Assembly: GCA_025200525.1 (NCBI GenBank) | Contig: CM045763.1 | Span: 157,052,246-157,116,245, forward strand | Reading direction: 5' to 3' | Source of the DNA: Camellia lanceoleosa | Taxonomy: Eukaryota; Streptophyta; Magnoliopsida; Ericales; Theaceae | Length of the DNA: 64,000 nucleotides | In this document: piece by piece, positions 1 to 12,466 of the stretch | Position numbering within the stretch: the first letter of the stretch is position 1 | How the letters are laid out: the number at the start of each line of letters is the position of its first letter | The notes under the pieces: model-generated | What the model was told of the DNA's origin: nothing | The model's input: the letters and a program-made list of their open reading frames with translations, nothing else | Database searches by the model: none | Position numbers and translations under genes: made by a program

Positions 1-296
1 CTTACCAAAAACTAGCATTTGCACTGTTGTGACAATGTCATTTCTACATTGTAAATATCAACTCGTTAGTTTAACATTATCACACGTCATTAGAACAAAT
101 TTAGGAGTTTTTTCTTTAAAGATTTTTAAGAATGTTTATGAATAGTAAGATTCTTCAATTTAAAGTTATTCTTTAAGAAACGATAGAACAAGTGCCATAA
201 AAGATGAGATGAGTAGTATTGACGGATACCAAAAAACCTCCCACCAAACTGAGAAGATATTTGATGCTTTTGAAGGAATAATCCACGCTATTCATA
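1..296. other. AT-rich flanking DNA, no gene seen
   Basis: No open frame or repeat stands out. The segment ends at a 5-base tttat (297-301) that recurs at 3126-3130 and is the target-site duplication of the solo LTR that follows. Confidence 0.6.
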
Positions 297-1249
297 TTTA
301 TTGTCACGCCCCAAACCTGCCCCTAAAAGTTTGGACATGACCTAATCAAAAACAGACAAATAACTTAATATACATAATATATGGAGCCTTGACGGAAGCA
401 CCAAAGTTTAACAAAATACTAGACTCCATTGAGCTGCCTCTGATATGCCAGGATCATATGCATTATATACATTACAATAACTAATCACAAGCCAAAACTA
501 TACCTTGAGCATCAGCCATATATATATATATATATATCCATACAGACCCAGCCCTAAGATCGGGCATAAACAAAAGCCATATACACACAACCGTAAATGG
601 GTATTCAACACCTGACAACACCTTAACAAAGCTTCACGAAACTCAGTGGACTCGCTTAATGCTCGGACTCATAAAGGTTGAAAAAGGGAACGGACGTCCC
701 GGGGTAAGGATTGACCTCCTGGTTAGTTACCTACAAAAGCAGACATACAGAGGGTGAGCTGAGCTCAGTGAATAGTACTACTTACTTGATACAATGCTTA
801 ACTTGAATTAAAAGAAAACAACTAAATTCGTAGCTTGTCAACACTTATCGAACTCTAAATAGTGTTCAAAGTTCCTTGGAATCAGTTGAGATTAGAATCA
901 TGTACTTATCAAGCTTCAAACCATATACTTGAAAACCTATACTTAACTGCCTAACATATACTTATCACTCTTCGAAACATACACCTGAAACATTTACTTA
1001 AACTTCATAACATGTACTTACCAAACTTAAAACATACACTTAACATTTTCAAAACACCTCCTCAAGCATACAATGCAAATCCCACATAATGGGCTTAGAC
1101 TCTATTTGGAAACATACTAGCTTGAACATCTTGAAATATACTAACTTGAACATCTTGGTATACATTACATATCAACACAGTAGTCTGATGCTGTGCAAAG
1201 TATATAAGAGCCCTAGGCCCAATCCTACAACATAAACATAATGGTTATA

Positions 1250-1440
1250 ATTGAAACATGTGGCACGAGGCCCTTGTAACTTGTGACACGAGGCCCTTGT
1301 AACATATGGCACTAGGCCCTTGTAACATATGGCACTAAGGCCCTTGGAAGTTGGCATAAAGCCCTTGAGAGTTGGCGTGAAGCCCTTGTAAACATATTGG
1401 CATTAAAGCCCTTGAAAGTTGGCATATAGCCCTTGGCCTC
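1250..1440. repeat. Degenerate tandem repeat, about 26 bp
   Basis: The block repeats a 'ggcacgaggcccttgtaaca' theme about seven times with drift (ggcccttg is the best-kept core). It lies inside the solo LTR and produces short spurious ORFs. Confidence 0.75.
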
Positions 1441-1449
1441 ATAGTTTCA

Positions 1450-1613
1450 CAAAAGGCTCGTAGCCATATTAATTCACGAATGGCTCTAAGCCACATTGAT
1501 TCACAGACGGCTCTAGGCCACATTGGTTCACAGACGGCTCTAGGCCACATTGGTTCACAGACGGCTCTAGGCCACATTGGTTCACAAACGGCTCTAGGCC
1601 ACATTGGTTCACA
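1450..1613. repeat. 27-bp tandem repeat, about 6 copies
   Basis: The core ggctctaggccacattggtt recurs every 27 bp, with the rightmost four copies nearly identical. Because 27 is a multiple of three, both strands show 9-residue repeating peptides; these are by-products, not evidence of a protein. Confidence 0.9.
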
Positions 1614-3130
1614 CATTCATAATTTCCTTGGTACAGTCCAAAAGTTCACAAGATTTCACATATGATGTGCATAACTTCACAACCTTTTTGATGTTTCCAC
1701 AAGTTCATAATGGTTCACTTATCCACAGCTTTACCATTTACATCCATAACTTCATAAAGATTCTCATTCATAGTGTAGCTATGTTTTGTATCACCACAAG
1801 TTTGACAACAAGGTGTGTAACGTCAAGACATAACGTCAATACATAATAAATTGCGTAAAGATTCATTGAGGTACTATTACTCACAGTGCTGTGAGGATGT
1901 GCCAGTTCCTCCCTGCGTGTGTCCTGCACACAATCATAACTTAGACATTAATTCTCTTTCCTCTTAAATCATTGAAACCATTCCGTGTGTTCTTACACTT
2001 CACATGAGTTTATCATCATTTTAAAGTCATCTGAAAAATATTCTAAAAATACCAGAGGAACAAGCATGCAAAACGGAACAACATTTATTTTTGCCTGAAA
2101 ATAAGCCTCCCGCCGAAGCGCCACTTTGGCAAATGAGGATCGCACAAATTGTAAAACTGCTGGAAGGTGGATTTTCCGCCGAAAGGGCCTTCCTCCGCTC
2201 GAGCGGACCACGCGAAATTCTGAAAATCTGATCTTCCCATTTCATATCCTAACTCCATTTTTCATGCCATTTAATGCAATCCAAGGTGAATTTAAATCAA
2301 TACATCAATCTACCATTACCATAACATGGATTCTTGACAAATTCAACAAATTAGAAGCTTCAACAAATCATCTCTTCCTCAAATTCCATTCTTGGATTTG
2401 GATTTAACTTCTACATGTTCATACGTAATTAAAATTCTTGAAGTATAACACAATATTAACATACTTCCATGAGATGATGATCTAAACTAAAGATTGAAGT
2501 ATAATTTCCATACAACACTTAAATTAGTTCCAAAACAACTAATAAATGAGACACCCTTATAATCAAACATGAAACAAGCATGAATCTTACATAACCATGA
2601 ATTACAACCTCTAAGTTGCCATAATAAGGGGAGCTTAACCTTACCTTGAATTAAACTTCCACAACTTTAACCAATTTGCCAAGTTTTCTTGTTAGATTTC
2701 TTTTCCCCAATTCTTGCCCTCAATTCCCTCTTCTTTCTCCCCCAAAAGAGATATACACGTTTTTGCTCAAAGTCAAGAGACATGGAGATATTTATGGAAA
2801 TAACAAAAAGCATATAAGACGAAATTCAATCGTTTTATCATTCCGAAATTAAAATTTCGTAAACATGCTTAATATTACCAGAAAATTATGCTGATCACAT
2901 ATATACAGTCAATTTCTGAAAATTTAATCTCTAAGGCATCCAATTTCTGATCCGAACATTCTAGTGGAACAGATAGGTTTCTTTATGCAACAGATAGGCA
3001 TTCATAAACATGGATTTCACTTTCTTAATGATAATTTTTCATGGAATGGTACAGTAAACAGTAAAAAGTACTAATCAAGGACTGAGAATATATTTGAAAT
3101 CATATGCGAGGGTCGGGTTATTACATTTAT

Positions 3131-4676
3131 ACTTGTCCAATTATCTTTTAAATGACTAACATAAAGTGATAGATTTACCATTTAAATTAATAAAAATCAA
3201 ATTAAAATAACATTACATATATTTGCTCCAGTACTATTACATCATGTTTGGCAACTTGGATTTTGACTAAAATAGTTAATAAAGACAAGAAAAAAATAAA
3301 AAATAAAATAACTAACAAGACAAAATGTCACATCTTACACTTCAATTAATCATTTTTTCTTTCACAACCATTTATTCAACTAAAAAAAATCCACAATTCT
3401 TCCCAAACACAATTTTTTTCATCTTATAAAATAGTTAAAAAGTCGAAAAAATAACTAAGATAGCTAAGTTTCCAAACAAGGCCATAATTTATGTCACCAA
3501 ATACAATCACATCAGACACAACGGTACTATTTCAAATACTCAACATTATAGTTGAAGTCCTTTGAAACGGTCATAAGAATCCTGAAATAGTATGGAAATT
3601 AGAATATTACACTTTATGGTTCAGAGTTTTTAAAATTTTCAATTTTTATTTTAATAGTTTTTTTATTTTTTAAAATATTTTAATTATTTTTTAAAATTTT
3701 TATATCTACTTAATCTTGATATACACTTAAAAAATATATAATTTGTACAAATGTTTTTATGAAATTCATTAAATAGAACAAAATATAAAAATGTACTAAA
3801 TGTTAGTGTTTTTGTATATTTGTTTTGTATTTGATGAATTTTTTTAAAAAAAATTTCACAAATATTATACTTTTTATGTATATATAGATTACGTATATCT
3901 AAAAATAAAAAAAATTACATAAAATATTTTTAAAAATTCACTAAAAAAATACCGAAAACAAAAAACTCAGGTCCATTTAGTTTGGTTTTCATAATCAATT
4001 TTGAAAAATAACTTTTTTAAAAGAGTTGACAAAATTTAAAAACTTGTTTAGTTATATATTCTAAAAATAGTTTTTAAAATTTTGAAAATTCAAAACTTGT
4101 TTGCTTTTCAAATTCTTAAATAATTTTTAAAACTCTGTTTCATTTTGAAATTTTCAAAAATAGTTTTTGAAATATTTGTGGTGGACTTTTTAAATATTTT
4201 AATCAATATTTTTTAGTTTTTTTATGATTTTTTTAAAAAAATATTAAATACTAACAAATATATAGAAAAATATACAATTTTTATTTTATTTTTTTAAAAT
4301 TTTTTTAGATCGACTCAATCTAAATATACTTAAAACATATAAAATTTATAAAAAAAATCTTAAACTTTCGAAAACCTTTCCAACATCCAAATTGGGCTCA
4401 ATTTTTTAGAAAAGTGAGTCAAAATTGTCTTGATATATATATATATATATATACTAGCAGTCTAATGACAAAAAAAGAAGATTAATATTAAAGGCACGAT
4501 GTAATAATATTATATGTGTATTTTTTTGTCACTTGAGTAACATGACCTCTTTAGTAACACACTATATGTGCTCAAGTGATCATGTTATATAGATATGTCA
4601 ACATATATAAAAGAAAATTATTACTTTCAATTGAATGTAATGTTAATAATGAGGCTTAATGAACTCTAATTTCAAT
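3131..4676. other. AT-rich host DNA, partly duplicated near 33.9 kb
   Basis: Positions 3160-3610 match 33950-34155 in order and orientation (shared blocks include aacataaagtgat and cataagaatcctgaaata), so the two are diverged copies of one host segment. Positions 3614-4590 are very AT-rich, have no counterpart in the other copy and contain a TA microsatellite at 4433-4453. No gene is seen. Confidence 0.55.
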
Positions 4677-4895
4677 CTAAAATAGAAAACAAAAGGGATT
4701 TATGTATCTTCTTACGTAGAATAGAACGACTAGGAGTAGCATAAAGAAGAACATCTTAATCGCAATTCTGCGATTAAAATTCTGGCCTTGCACAAAAAAG
4801 TGTTCGAATATTTCAGAGCCCAATTTGCTCACAGCAGGTTTGATAATGTAATTCACGAAAACTTCCCTTGTAGCGGTCTCTCCAACTTCCTTCAT
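4677..4895 (-). CDS. Small single-pass membrane protein, unknown family
   Basis: This is a 72-codon frame starting at an ATG (4895-4893) and ending in TAG or TAA at 4677. The N-terminal 45 residues are mixed polar and hydrophobic (core EVFVNYIIKPAVSKLGSEIF). A run of about 15 hydrophobic residues follows (MFFFMLLLVVLFYV, about 48-61), then a short basic-aromatic tail beginning RRY, which suggests a tail-anchored or single-pass membrane peptide. A TATAAAA box lies about 43 bp upstream, which fits a short 5' leader. Six related frames lie at 53.4-63.5 kb, but only this copy has an ATG. I do not recognise the family. A weak resemblance of the array copies (P-x-x-R-x-L-G-[FY]) to the N terminus of some plant CC-NLR proteins is from memory and unproven. 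It could be a small gene, a first exon or a pseudogene. Confidence 0.4.
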   Translation of the reverse strand: MKEVGETATREVFVNYIIKPAVSKLGSEIFEHFFVQGQNFNRRIAIKMFFFMLLLVVLFYVRRYINPFCFLF

Positions 4896-4924
4896 CTTGA
4901 AGTGTAGAAATGGTGGTTCTGTGA

Positions 4925-5010
4925 TGGAGCTTTTATACTGGGGGGGGGGGGTGAGGGGATCTTCAAGTGTAGGAATGGTGGTTCTGTAATGGAGCTTTTA
5001 TACTAAGGGG
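4925..5010 (-). promoter_or_regulatory. Tandemly duplicated TATA-box promoter
   Basis: On the minus strand TATAAAA occurs at 4937-4931 and again at 5003-4997. Each is followed by nearly the same leader (agctccatyacagaaccacc). The copies are about 66 bp apart and separated by an 11-G run (4940-4950). The proximal copy is correctly spaced for the ATG at 4895; the distal copy leads into a leader that lacks ATG. Confidence 0.55.
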
Positions 5011-5020
5011 GAGGGGGAAG

Positions 5021-6698
5021 TGGGTGGTGGGGGTGGTTTGGGGGTGATTTGGACAATTAACCACGATTTGACATGTGACACCTCTCGTAACGAGCAACAC
5101 CTCTTTTATTTGTCCATATTGGTCTTTTACTTTACAGCGTGTACATTCTCTCTCTACATCTTTATGAGAAATTGGATTGTCCAATCCACCATCGAATTGG
5201 ACCATCTAATCCGGCTTATTGCGTCTCTTTTTGAGTCTCGTTTGGATAATTTGAATTGTTTATATTTTAGGATTCGTCGATTATGTCATTTTTGCAAAAA
5301 AAATAAAATAAAAATAAGTTGATCAGATAACGGAAATCACATGTTCAAATCAATTTTATATAGACGGTGAAAAATAAATGGTTCATACAACTGTCCATAC
5401 AAAATTGATCCAAACACATGATTTTTGTTATCTGATCGACGTAATTTTTTGCAAAGATGATATACTCTACGGAACGCTCTATATAAAATTGATCCGAACA
5501 TGTGATTTCCTTTATCCAATCGACTTACTATTTTACAGGGGCAAGCTCTACCACATTAATGGCCTAAAGCAAAAAATTAAACGCAGATTATTATAGTTTT
5601 GTTTTTTTTCTTCTTTTTCAAGGCTAGGAATATATTGAAACAGGCTTTTATTAGAGATGAAAGAATACAAGTTTAATGAAATAATTGGACCTATTTTTTA
5701 CCAAATTTTTTTATCAAATTTAAATTTGATGCAAGATTTGGTGAATGATTGGAGATATTCTAATCATATTCATTTATTATTTGATATTATGTGGCCATGT
5801 TTATATGTCATGTCAATAAATTTTATTTTTAATTAAAAATATCAAGTATATAAAAAAAATTTAAATTTTCCTTACACGCAATGCATTGGACTTTATAAAT
5901 TAAAAAAAAAATCATTATAATTATTTTGAAATAATTTAATATTTTGTCTTGTGGTATACATGAAATTTATAATTATTTTTAAGGGCACCATACTGAGAGG
6001 CAATGGAGTCTTGAGCACGGGTTAAAGCCTTTTAGTGTTGAGCCCTATCCACTGAACCCACCTCAGATACTATTATTAAAGACATTATTATTAAGACCTA
6101 TTTTAAGAAATAAGTTAAAAGTTAATTTTTTAAATTTTTTTTAAAAAAACATACAAAAAGAAATTAATTTTTAACTGTGTTGTCAAAAATAGACCTAAAT
6201 ATTTGTGGCGGTAAAAGCTGATATTGTATTTTAATAGTTTCAATAAACTTTTACGATATATGCTTTTGCCGAATCAAGGCCATAAGTTTAACATGGCGCT
6301 GCCACGTCACAATAATAAATGGGCCATCATATTAAAGAGTCTCATCAATTTAACCCTCGTTAAGTCCTCTCTCCCCAAACTGTTGTTATCTCTGCAAACC
6401 CATTTGCATCTCTCTTCCCTCATCATTTCTCTCTCTTTCTCTCTCTCTCACACATGGCCAGCCACCATTATCACCGGCCATCGACGACATCCTTCTGCCT
6501 AACATTATAGTAATATTAATTTTGTTTCAATTAATTTTTGCATAATGACTAAACCCATAACATTAGTAAATCAATCACAACAATATAACCCATACCATCA
6601 TCTTCAACCACCAATTATATCACCAACACTGTCAGTCATTACCTCGTCAACTTCTAATTTTTGCATCTAAAATCTTCCTTTTCACTCAAAAATGAAAA
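5021..6698. other. Host intergenic DNA, no gene recognised
   Basis: The segment is AT-rich with short open frames of up to 100 codons but no recognisable domain. A CT-rich stretch (6360-6460) resembles a plant 5' leader, but no convincing protein follows it. It ends in tttcc (6699-6703), the left target-site duplication of the element E1. Confidence 0.5.
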
Positions 6699-6703
6699 TT
6701 TCC

Positions 6704-8827
6704 TATAGTGATCCCGGTTTTGACCCGGCTCTTGTGATGTTCTGAACTCGGGTTTAATGTCTTCGTGTTGTTGTTCATCTCCTTCTGCCCTTGTATACCT
6801 TTGAAATTGGTCTTTGGGTGTATTTGGAACAGGTTGGTTACTTAGTTTTCAAACTTTGTGTTGCCCATATTTTTAGCCTTCCGCTCGAGCGTCCATTCTT
6901 GCACTCTAGTGGGATATGTAAATTTTGGTCCTCCGCTTGAGCGGACTTTCTTGCGTTTGAGCGGGAGTTGCAAACCTTCAGTACTTTGCACGTCTACAAA
7001 AGTGCTGGAGGAGTGTCTTTCACGCTCGAGCATCCTTTCTTGAGCTCAAGCAGTTGGTCTGTCGTTTGCAAAAGTTCTAGAGGTGTGTGTTTTGCGCTTG
7101 AGAAGGCCTCTTCTTGCGCTTGAGCGGAACAAAAGTTTGTGTCTGACGCTTGAGCGTCAAACTCTCCGCTCGAATGGATTGTGCGTATATCAGATCGCAA
7201 AAAGCATTTTTTACATCACTTTTTCAAATCTTTTCATCCAAAACCCAAAAGTTGAGAGTCTTTCTCTCTAAAACTCACATTTTCTCTACTTTTGACCTAG
7301 ATCCTTGATCTCTACACCCTTGTGCCTTCATTAAAGAAGTAGAACTCCTCAAGCTCTTTACTTTGATTCGAGTGGAAGTTAGTTTCGTCACTTTTGAAGT
7401 CCCATCCTTGCTTGGCTCACCTTCTCTCTTTGAGGTAGGGACATTCTACACCTGAATATGGTTTTTTAACCTAGGTATTTGTTGTTTTGTATAAATGGTG
7501 GGATTTTGGAAGATTTGTGTAAAGTTGGAGTTTGAATTCTAAATTGAAAGAGGGGTTTTCCATGTTATTTTTTTACAAAATGACTATGGGGCTTGTATAT
7601 GAGACTCCCTAGTGTTTAAATGGTGAAATTTAGTCTTCGGGTTGATATTTGAATAAAGGGGAAATTTGCCATAATTTGAGTTGGATAACCAAATTGTATA
7701 AATAATGAAATTGTTTTGAGAAATGTGAAATTGGAAGAATATGTGAATGAATGGTGTAGTTGGATTTGTTAAATCACTCACCCATAGAAATTTGATAAAT
7801 TATCTGTTTAAAAGATTGTGTATCTGTCTAGAAATATTTGTTTTGGGCTATTGGTGGATGATAACTATGATTGTTGTAGAAATTGCATGAGGATTAGGTG
7901 AATTGAAACCTATCATTTAAATTGTGTCATTGAATATGACGGTATGATTGAGATATTGAATATGTGTTGTGGATGGTCATTGTATATGACGATATTTTAA
8001 TACATTGTATATGTATAATTGTTTGGGAGAAGAAAGGGGATGTACTCCACTGTTTGGGAGGAGATAGGGGATGGACTCCATTTAAAATTAAGTTGGCTGG
8101 AGTGTCTAGGGTGAAAGTCCCAAAACCTTGTACATATATATGGGTGTCGGTTTTCTCGGATGAGAGTTCCGTAAAATGGCAAAATAAAAGTGTTGGAGTG
8201 ATAAATGTATTGAATTGCGAACCACTGAGTTGTAGTCACATTTTGGTTGATTAGATAATAATGAACTTGGTTAATGGATTAACCCAAAAAGAATGAATGG
8301 AAATGGATTGAGATATGGTCATCTATATTGAATGGTTGAGGGAAGAATGTAAGTTGATCATGGTTATGAAACATTTTTTGGACACTTATATCTTAGTTAA
8401 ACCTCATATACTGTGTTAGTTTATCTCTACTGGGCTTTGGCTCACTTTACTTGGGAAAACACTTTCAAGTACTAGTGACATGACACCTCCAAGGACATAG
8501 CTTGGGAGGATTGAGGACTGAAAGCTCCATTTTTGTTATATTTGTGCTTAAATGTTATTCAAGCCAAGGGCTTAACTTGTATAGGGCTTAGGACTCTTTC
8601 TTTTGTTGTAACCAAGTGATATCTTGGAAAGATGTAAGCCCGTGGGACATTTATTTTGTTATTGTTAATTTGAATTACATGCTGTAGATTCAGAACGAAT
8701 GTTTATGAATGTATAATGCATGTAATTTCCTTTTGTAATAGAAACTCTGATAAATGAAGTAGATCATTTTATTATGTTCATAAATCTTATGGAATGGATT
8801 GCTATATCATGTTTTGGGGGCATTACA
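6704..8827 (+). repeat. E1 5' LTR
   Basis: This 2124-bp LTR is homologous to 31024-33030. It begins TATAG and ends CATTACA, so its termini are TA...CA rather than TG...CA. It is longer than the 3' LTR partly because it keeps about 107 bp around 7980-8085 that the 3' LTR has lost between two GGATGG copies. The segment 8023-8082 carries a conserved 'gagataggggatg' motif twice. Confidence 0.9.
6881..7190 (+). promoter_or_regulatory. CTCGAG-type motif array upstream of TATA-like box (E1 5' LTR)
   Basis: About nine copies of a CGCTCGAGCG-like motif are spaced 20-45 bp apart, starting about 180 bp into the LTR and ending beside a TATA-like cgtatatcag near 7184. Only two copies keep CTCGAG; most others read CTTGAG or similar, the change expected from loss of methylated CpG. 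The equivalent 3' LTR region keeps seven exact copies. The promoter role is inferred from position. Confidence 0.6.
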
Positions 8828-8830
8828 ACT

Positions 8831-8842
8831 TGGTATCAAAGC
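8831..8842 (+). other. Primer-binding site, initiator tRNA-Met type
   Basis: TGGTATCAAAGC begins three bases after the LTR end and matches the plant initiator-Met primer site (TGGTATCAGAGC) with one change. The 8843-9224 stretch after it is untranslated leader. Confidence 0.85.
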
Positions 8843-9224
8843 GTTCAGGGTTTGAATATTTTGGGTACGTGGGGTGTGGTTAGTACCACAATGGGTTCGT
8901 CTCGTTTGTTAGAGGCTTAAGTATGGATGTTATGTACTTATATGATAGCATGCTTATGTGATTGTATAGGTATGGGATTTGGTTCTTGAGATGTTGATTG
9001 GGTCTACGGGTTTTTGGAAGTCCTATTAGAAGGGCACTTGATCATTGCTATTTCTAATTGGAACTCTAGCAACGTCGCGGGACAGTCACTATCTGGGAAG
9101 GAAATTCGTATGTGTTTATGTGCTTATGTGGAGTGAATTACAGTTGTCCATCGTATTAGGACGTGAGTGAATTTGCTTCGGCACATTTGTAAATGTGCTA
9201 ATGTTTATTGTTACCTTTATTAGG

Positions 9225-10482
9225 ATGTCAGGACATGGTCATGGTGGTAGGTGTGGTAGGCCTAGGAGGCATGAGGTGCCTATATCGGATGATATTCCGG
9301 TGCAAGAAAAGGGAGTTGGTCAGGCCAATGTGGCCGAGCCAGTAGGTCAACAAGCCATGGGCGCCTTAGCTCACAAAATGGCCAGAGCTTTGAGGGAATC
9401 CATGGACATTCTCAGGGCTGAGAATCAAGTCCAGGCCTAAGTAGCTAAAGCAGGGCCATTCTTTCTAAAGAGGGAGTTCTTCCGGTCGAATCCGAACGAG
9501 TTTTTGGGGGATCCCAAGGAGCCACCGAACGCTAATAAGTGGCTAGAGCAGATGACGAAGACGTTTGAGATGCTCGGCATCAAAGATAAGGGTTTGAGAG
9601 TGACCTTGGCGTCCTTCAAGTTGAAGGGAGACGTGGGTCAGTGGTGGAAGTATGCGCGGAGGCGCATTGGAGGGACTTGGGAAGCCTTTGTCGATGCTTT
9701 TCAGGACAAGTACTTACTTGCTACAGTAAGGGAGAAATTGAGGGATCAATTCTCCAAATTGGTGCAGCTCAATACACCAATGGCTGAGTTTGAGGCCACC
9801 TTCACTAGTTTGTCGAGGTTTGCACCGGAGTTGGTAGTGACTAAGGAGCACCGGTGTTTGGAATTTGAGAAGAGACTGAGGATCAGTCTCATGTTTCGAG
9901 TGGCCAGGTCTGTGATTAGAGACTATGGATGCCTTGTTGAGGTTGCAGTGTATCTTGAGACTATTATGCATGCAAAGGAGGAGAGGATGAGGGGCTCCAG
10001 AAGGAGTCAAGACAACCACGGGGATAGTAAGAGGCAAAGGGATTCTAATCCTCAATAGTCCCAGGGAGCGCATTCGAGGTCTACCTTTCTAGCGCTGAGT
10101 TCGAGTTCTGGGAGAGGCGGTTAGGGAGACATCACCTATTTCAAATGTGGTCAGTTAGGCCACAAGTCTCTAGCTTGCCCGCAGAGGGGAGGAGGGCAGT
10201 GAGCAGCTTCATCTTCGGCTCGTTCTCAGGGCCAAAGTCAGGGCAGAGGCTAGCTGCTCACTTGTTATTAGTGTGGGCAGGTGAGGCACTTTAAGAGGTT
10301 TTGCCCACAGTTGGGTGGCACACCTGGTGCGTCTGGTTCGAGGCAGACACAGAGTCACCAGCCTGCACAGTCAGCACAGGCCTCGAGGGCCAATCAGGGA
10401 GCCTCTTCAACCCAGTCAGTGCAGTAGTCTTATGCTTCCAGGGGTGAGCAGGTAGATCAGAGGCCAACAGGGCGTGTGTATG
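9225..10482 (+). pseudogene. gag: E1 gag, broken
   Basis: The frame starts at ATG 9225 (MSGHGHGGRCGRPRR). Homology to the E2 gag is clear throughout, with a capsid-like core (DVGQWWKYARRRIGGTWEAF, then TSLSRFAPELV) and two zinc-knuckle regions (about 10137-10178 and 10263-10304). In-frame stops fall at 9438 (TAA), 10056 (TAG) and several places beyond. The first knuckle reads YFKCGQLGHKSLAC, with tyrosine in place of the first cysteine. The second has a TAG inside it (C-Y-stop-C-G-Q). The frame is cut at 10482 by the LTR A1 insertion. No functional product is expected. Confidence 0.85.
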
Positions 10483-11016
10483 TGTAGACCGCCCGAACTC
10501 GCTCCGCACGTGAGGATGCGAATTGGGTTCATAGCTACTACAGTTTGGACTCCTATCACGGTTCTGAATCTAATCTCATAAAGTGCAATGTAAGACTGAT
10601 AAATCACCAAAGAGTCCAAATCTGGCAAATCGTTTTGGAAAATCGATTTTAATCAAAAAGCGCCAAACACGGACTGCTTTGCCAGATTTCAGAGTCGCCA
10701 CCTAAATATTTTGTTTTGGAAAATTTAGGAAACCCTGACTCCTACCTAAGGCCACGTGTCCGTCGTCACCAAAGTTGTCTTGGCTCGGGAACTTGGGTAC
10801 GAGAGGGGAAGGTCCTGAAATGAGCACCCCCGCTCGCCCGATCAAAGGATCAGCCTTTACTAATCATGATATGTTGTTTTTATAAATGCATGTGTTCTTA
10901 TTCCGATTATTAATCTAGAATTACTATGTGATGCGCACAGCATACAAGTATAGACTCAATCACTCGATTTGGAACAAAACATCTCATGTTTGTTTTTCGA
11001 AAATGGTTTGAAGTTA

Positions 11017-11110
11017 CTACCCTCAAGTAGGCTAAAATGCGGATTTGCCACCCTCAAGTGGGCTTAAAACATGATTTGCCACAATCAAGTGGGCTTAAAA
11101 CTCGCATTTG
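11017..11110. repeat. Short tandem repeat within A1, about 3 copies
   Basis: A theme of tttgccaccctcaagtgggc occurs three times at about 33-bp spacing. The equivalent place in A2 (near 12985) has one copy, so this expansion is specific to A1. Confidence 0.7.
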
Positions 11111-12466
11111 ATGAATTGTCCCAATTCAGGCAATCAAGCCTCCACCCACAAGCATTCAAGTAGTTAATCACTTAAGCACATAGCCTCATGGCAAGCATGC
11201 TAAACATGGTAACACTTACACGCATGCAAGGATGCTAAAGCATAAACACTTATAGTGTACTCCGAGCCAAAATAGAAACCAATTAGAAATCAATGTATGA
11301 TCCTAATTATATAAGATGCCTAATGCAACACATGCAAAATGCAACTAAAATAGGCTCGACTATCTAGAATGGCATATGAATGCTACACTTGATGCATTTA
11401 TTCAAATAGGAATTGAAATACAATGCAGTTTGAATGATGCGCCGAGCCTAGTGCATGCAAGACAAATGAATGATGCACGTATGCAAGCATAAGTTTGCTA
11501 ATTGAAATATGCCCTAAATGAACCATCAAAAGCTGATAAGTAAAAGGGAGAAAGACGTGGGGTTGGAAGACATTCACACACACACGTACACTTATTACAA
11601 AATTTGCCCTCTTGACGGAGGGTCTGAATACAAGCTAAGCTAATCTAAGCTAAGCTATGCAATTAATCTAATTAAGCTAATTAGACTAATTATTACACAA
11701 CCAAATTGAATAACTAGCTACAACTAATTATTACATCACTTTAACTAATTAACAAATTAATTAAGTTACAAAAAACAAATGCTAACTAACAAGTAAACAT
11801 TTAAACTAAGCAGCTCCAGCTCTGGTTGAAGAAGAAAAGGATGCATGCTCGCACTCGGTTTTTCACCTCGAAACACCTTCCAGTTTGCTCTTTCAGAGGC
11901 TTTGTTTGCAGGGTGTCCTCAAGAACTTGCTGCTAAAACTTACCAAATCAAGGCTAAGGAATGCACCAGTGGCCTGCCGGCCATGAGGAGCTACTGTCGG
12001 CCAAGAGTAGGCACTGCCGGCCATGAATGGGAGGGTGCCAGCCACCAATGTGGCCCTGCTGGCCACTGGTGTGCTGTGACACCATACTGCAACAAAGCAT
12101 AGGATAGAGGAAAGGGAGGGTCTCCCAAGGGTATGTACGTACTGTGCCACTCCATATCACTTCAAAACATCAATGGAGGGGGCATCATTGGATCCAAGAC
12201 CATCAACCGAGCATCTCAATACATGATGGCCAAAGATCCAACTTGTACAAATTCAATGAATGCATGACAAACAAGACACTAAGACCACGACCTTATCATG
12301 AGTGATCAAAGGCAATGGAGTCAAAGGGGATTGGCTCACTTTCATCACTTTGAGTGTGAAGTGGGCCAATCCACCTTGTGTTCAACATAACATTCGGTTG
12401 AACACGATGCAATGCACATAAACAACATGCTATGCAAACAATCATGCTAATCTTGACATGTTAAGG

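Larger units (their letters stand above)
302..3125 (-). mobile_element. Solo LTR, gypsy type, minus strand
   Basis: The plus strand starts TGTCACGCCCC and ends GGTTATTACA, flanked on both sides by tttat, a 5-bp target-site duplication. Read on the minus strand it begins TGTAATAACCCG and ends GGGGCGTGACA, the same kind of 3' end as the plus-strand LTRs later in the window, so minus orientation is inferred. No internal coding region or second LTR is present, so it is a solo LTR of about 2.8 kb left by LTR-LTR recombination. It holds two blocks of tandem repeats and one perfect 14-bp palindrome, TCCGCTCGAGCGGA, near 2193-2206. A TATA-like CATAAATATC lies near 2790 on the minus strand. Confidence 0.85.

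Noticed and set aside
1335..1616. Repeating 9-residue peptide frames on both strands
   Set aside because: A 27-bp tandem repeat stays in frame by arithmetic; no conserved protein is implied.
5975..6075. Possible tRNA-derived SINE (gagcacgggttaaagcc)
   Set aside because: No clear A and B boxes in proper spacing, no cloverleaf, no poly-A end or target duplication.
6224..6502. 92-codon frame next to a CT-rich leader-like stretch
   Set aside because: No recognisable domain, ends in low-complexity Ser/Leu sequence, no supporting homology visible.
6881..7177. CRISPR-like pattern of short repeats with variable spacers in the LTRs
   Set aside because: Repeats are 8-12 bp, drift strongly, lie inside plant LTRs and have no cas genes; spacing is irregular.
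8843..9224. An extra gene between the E1 primer site and gag
   Set aside because: The segment is the untranslated leader; only very short frames are present.
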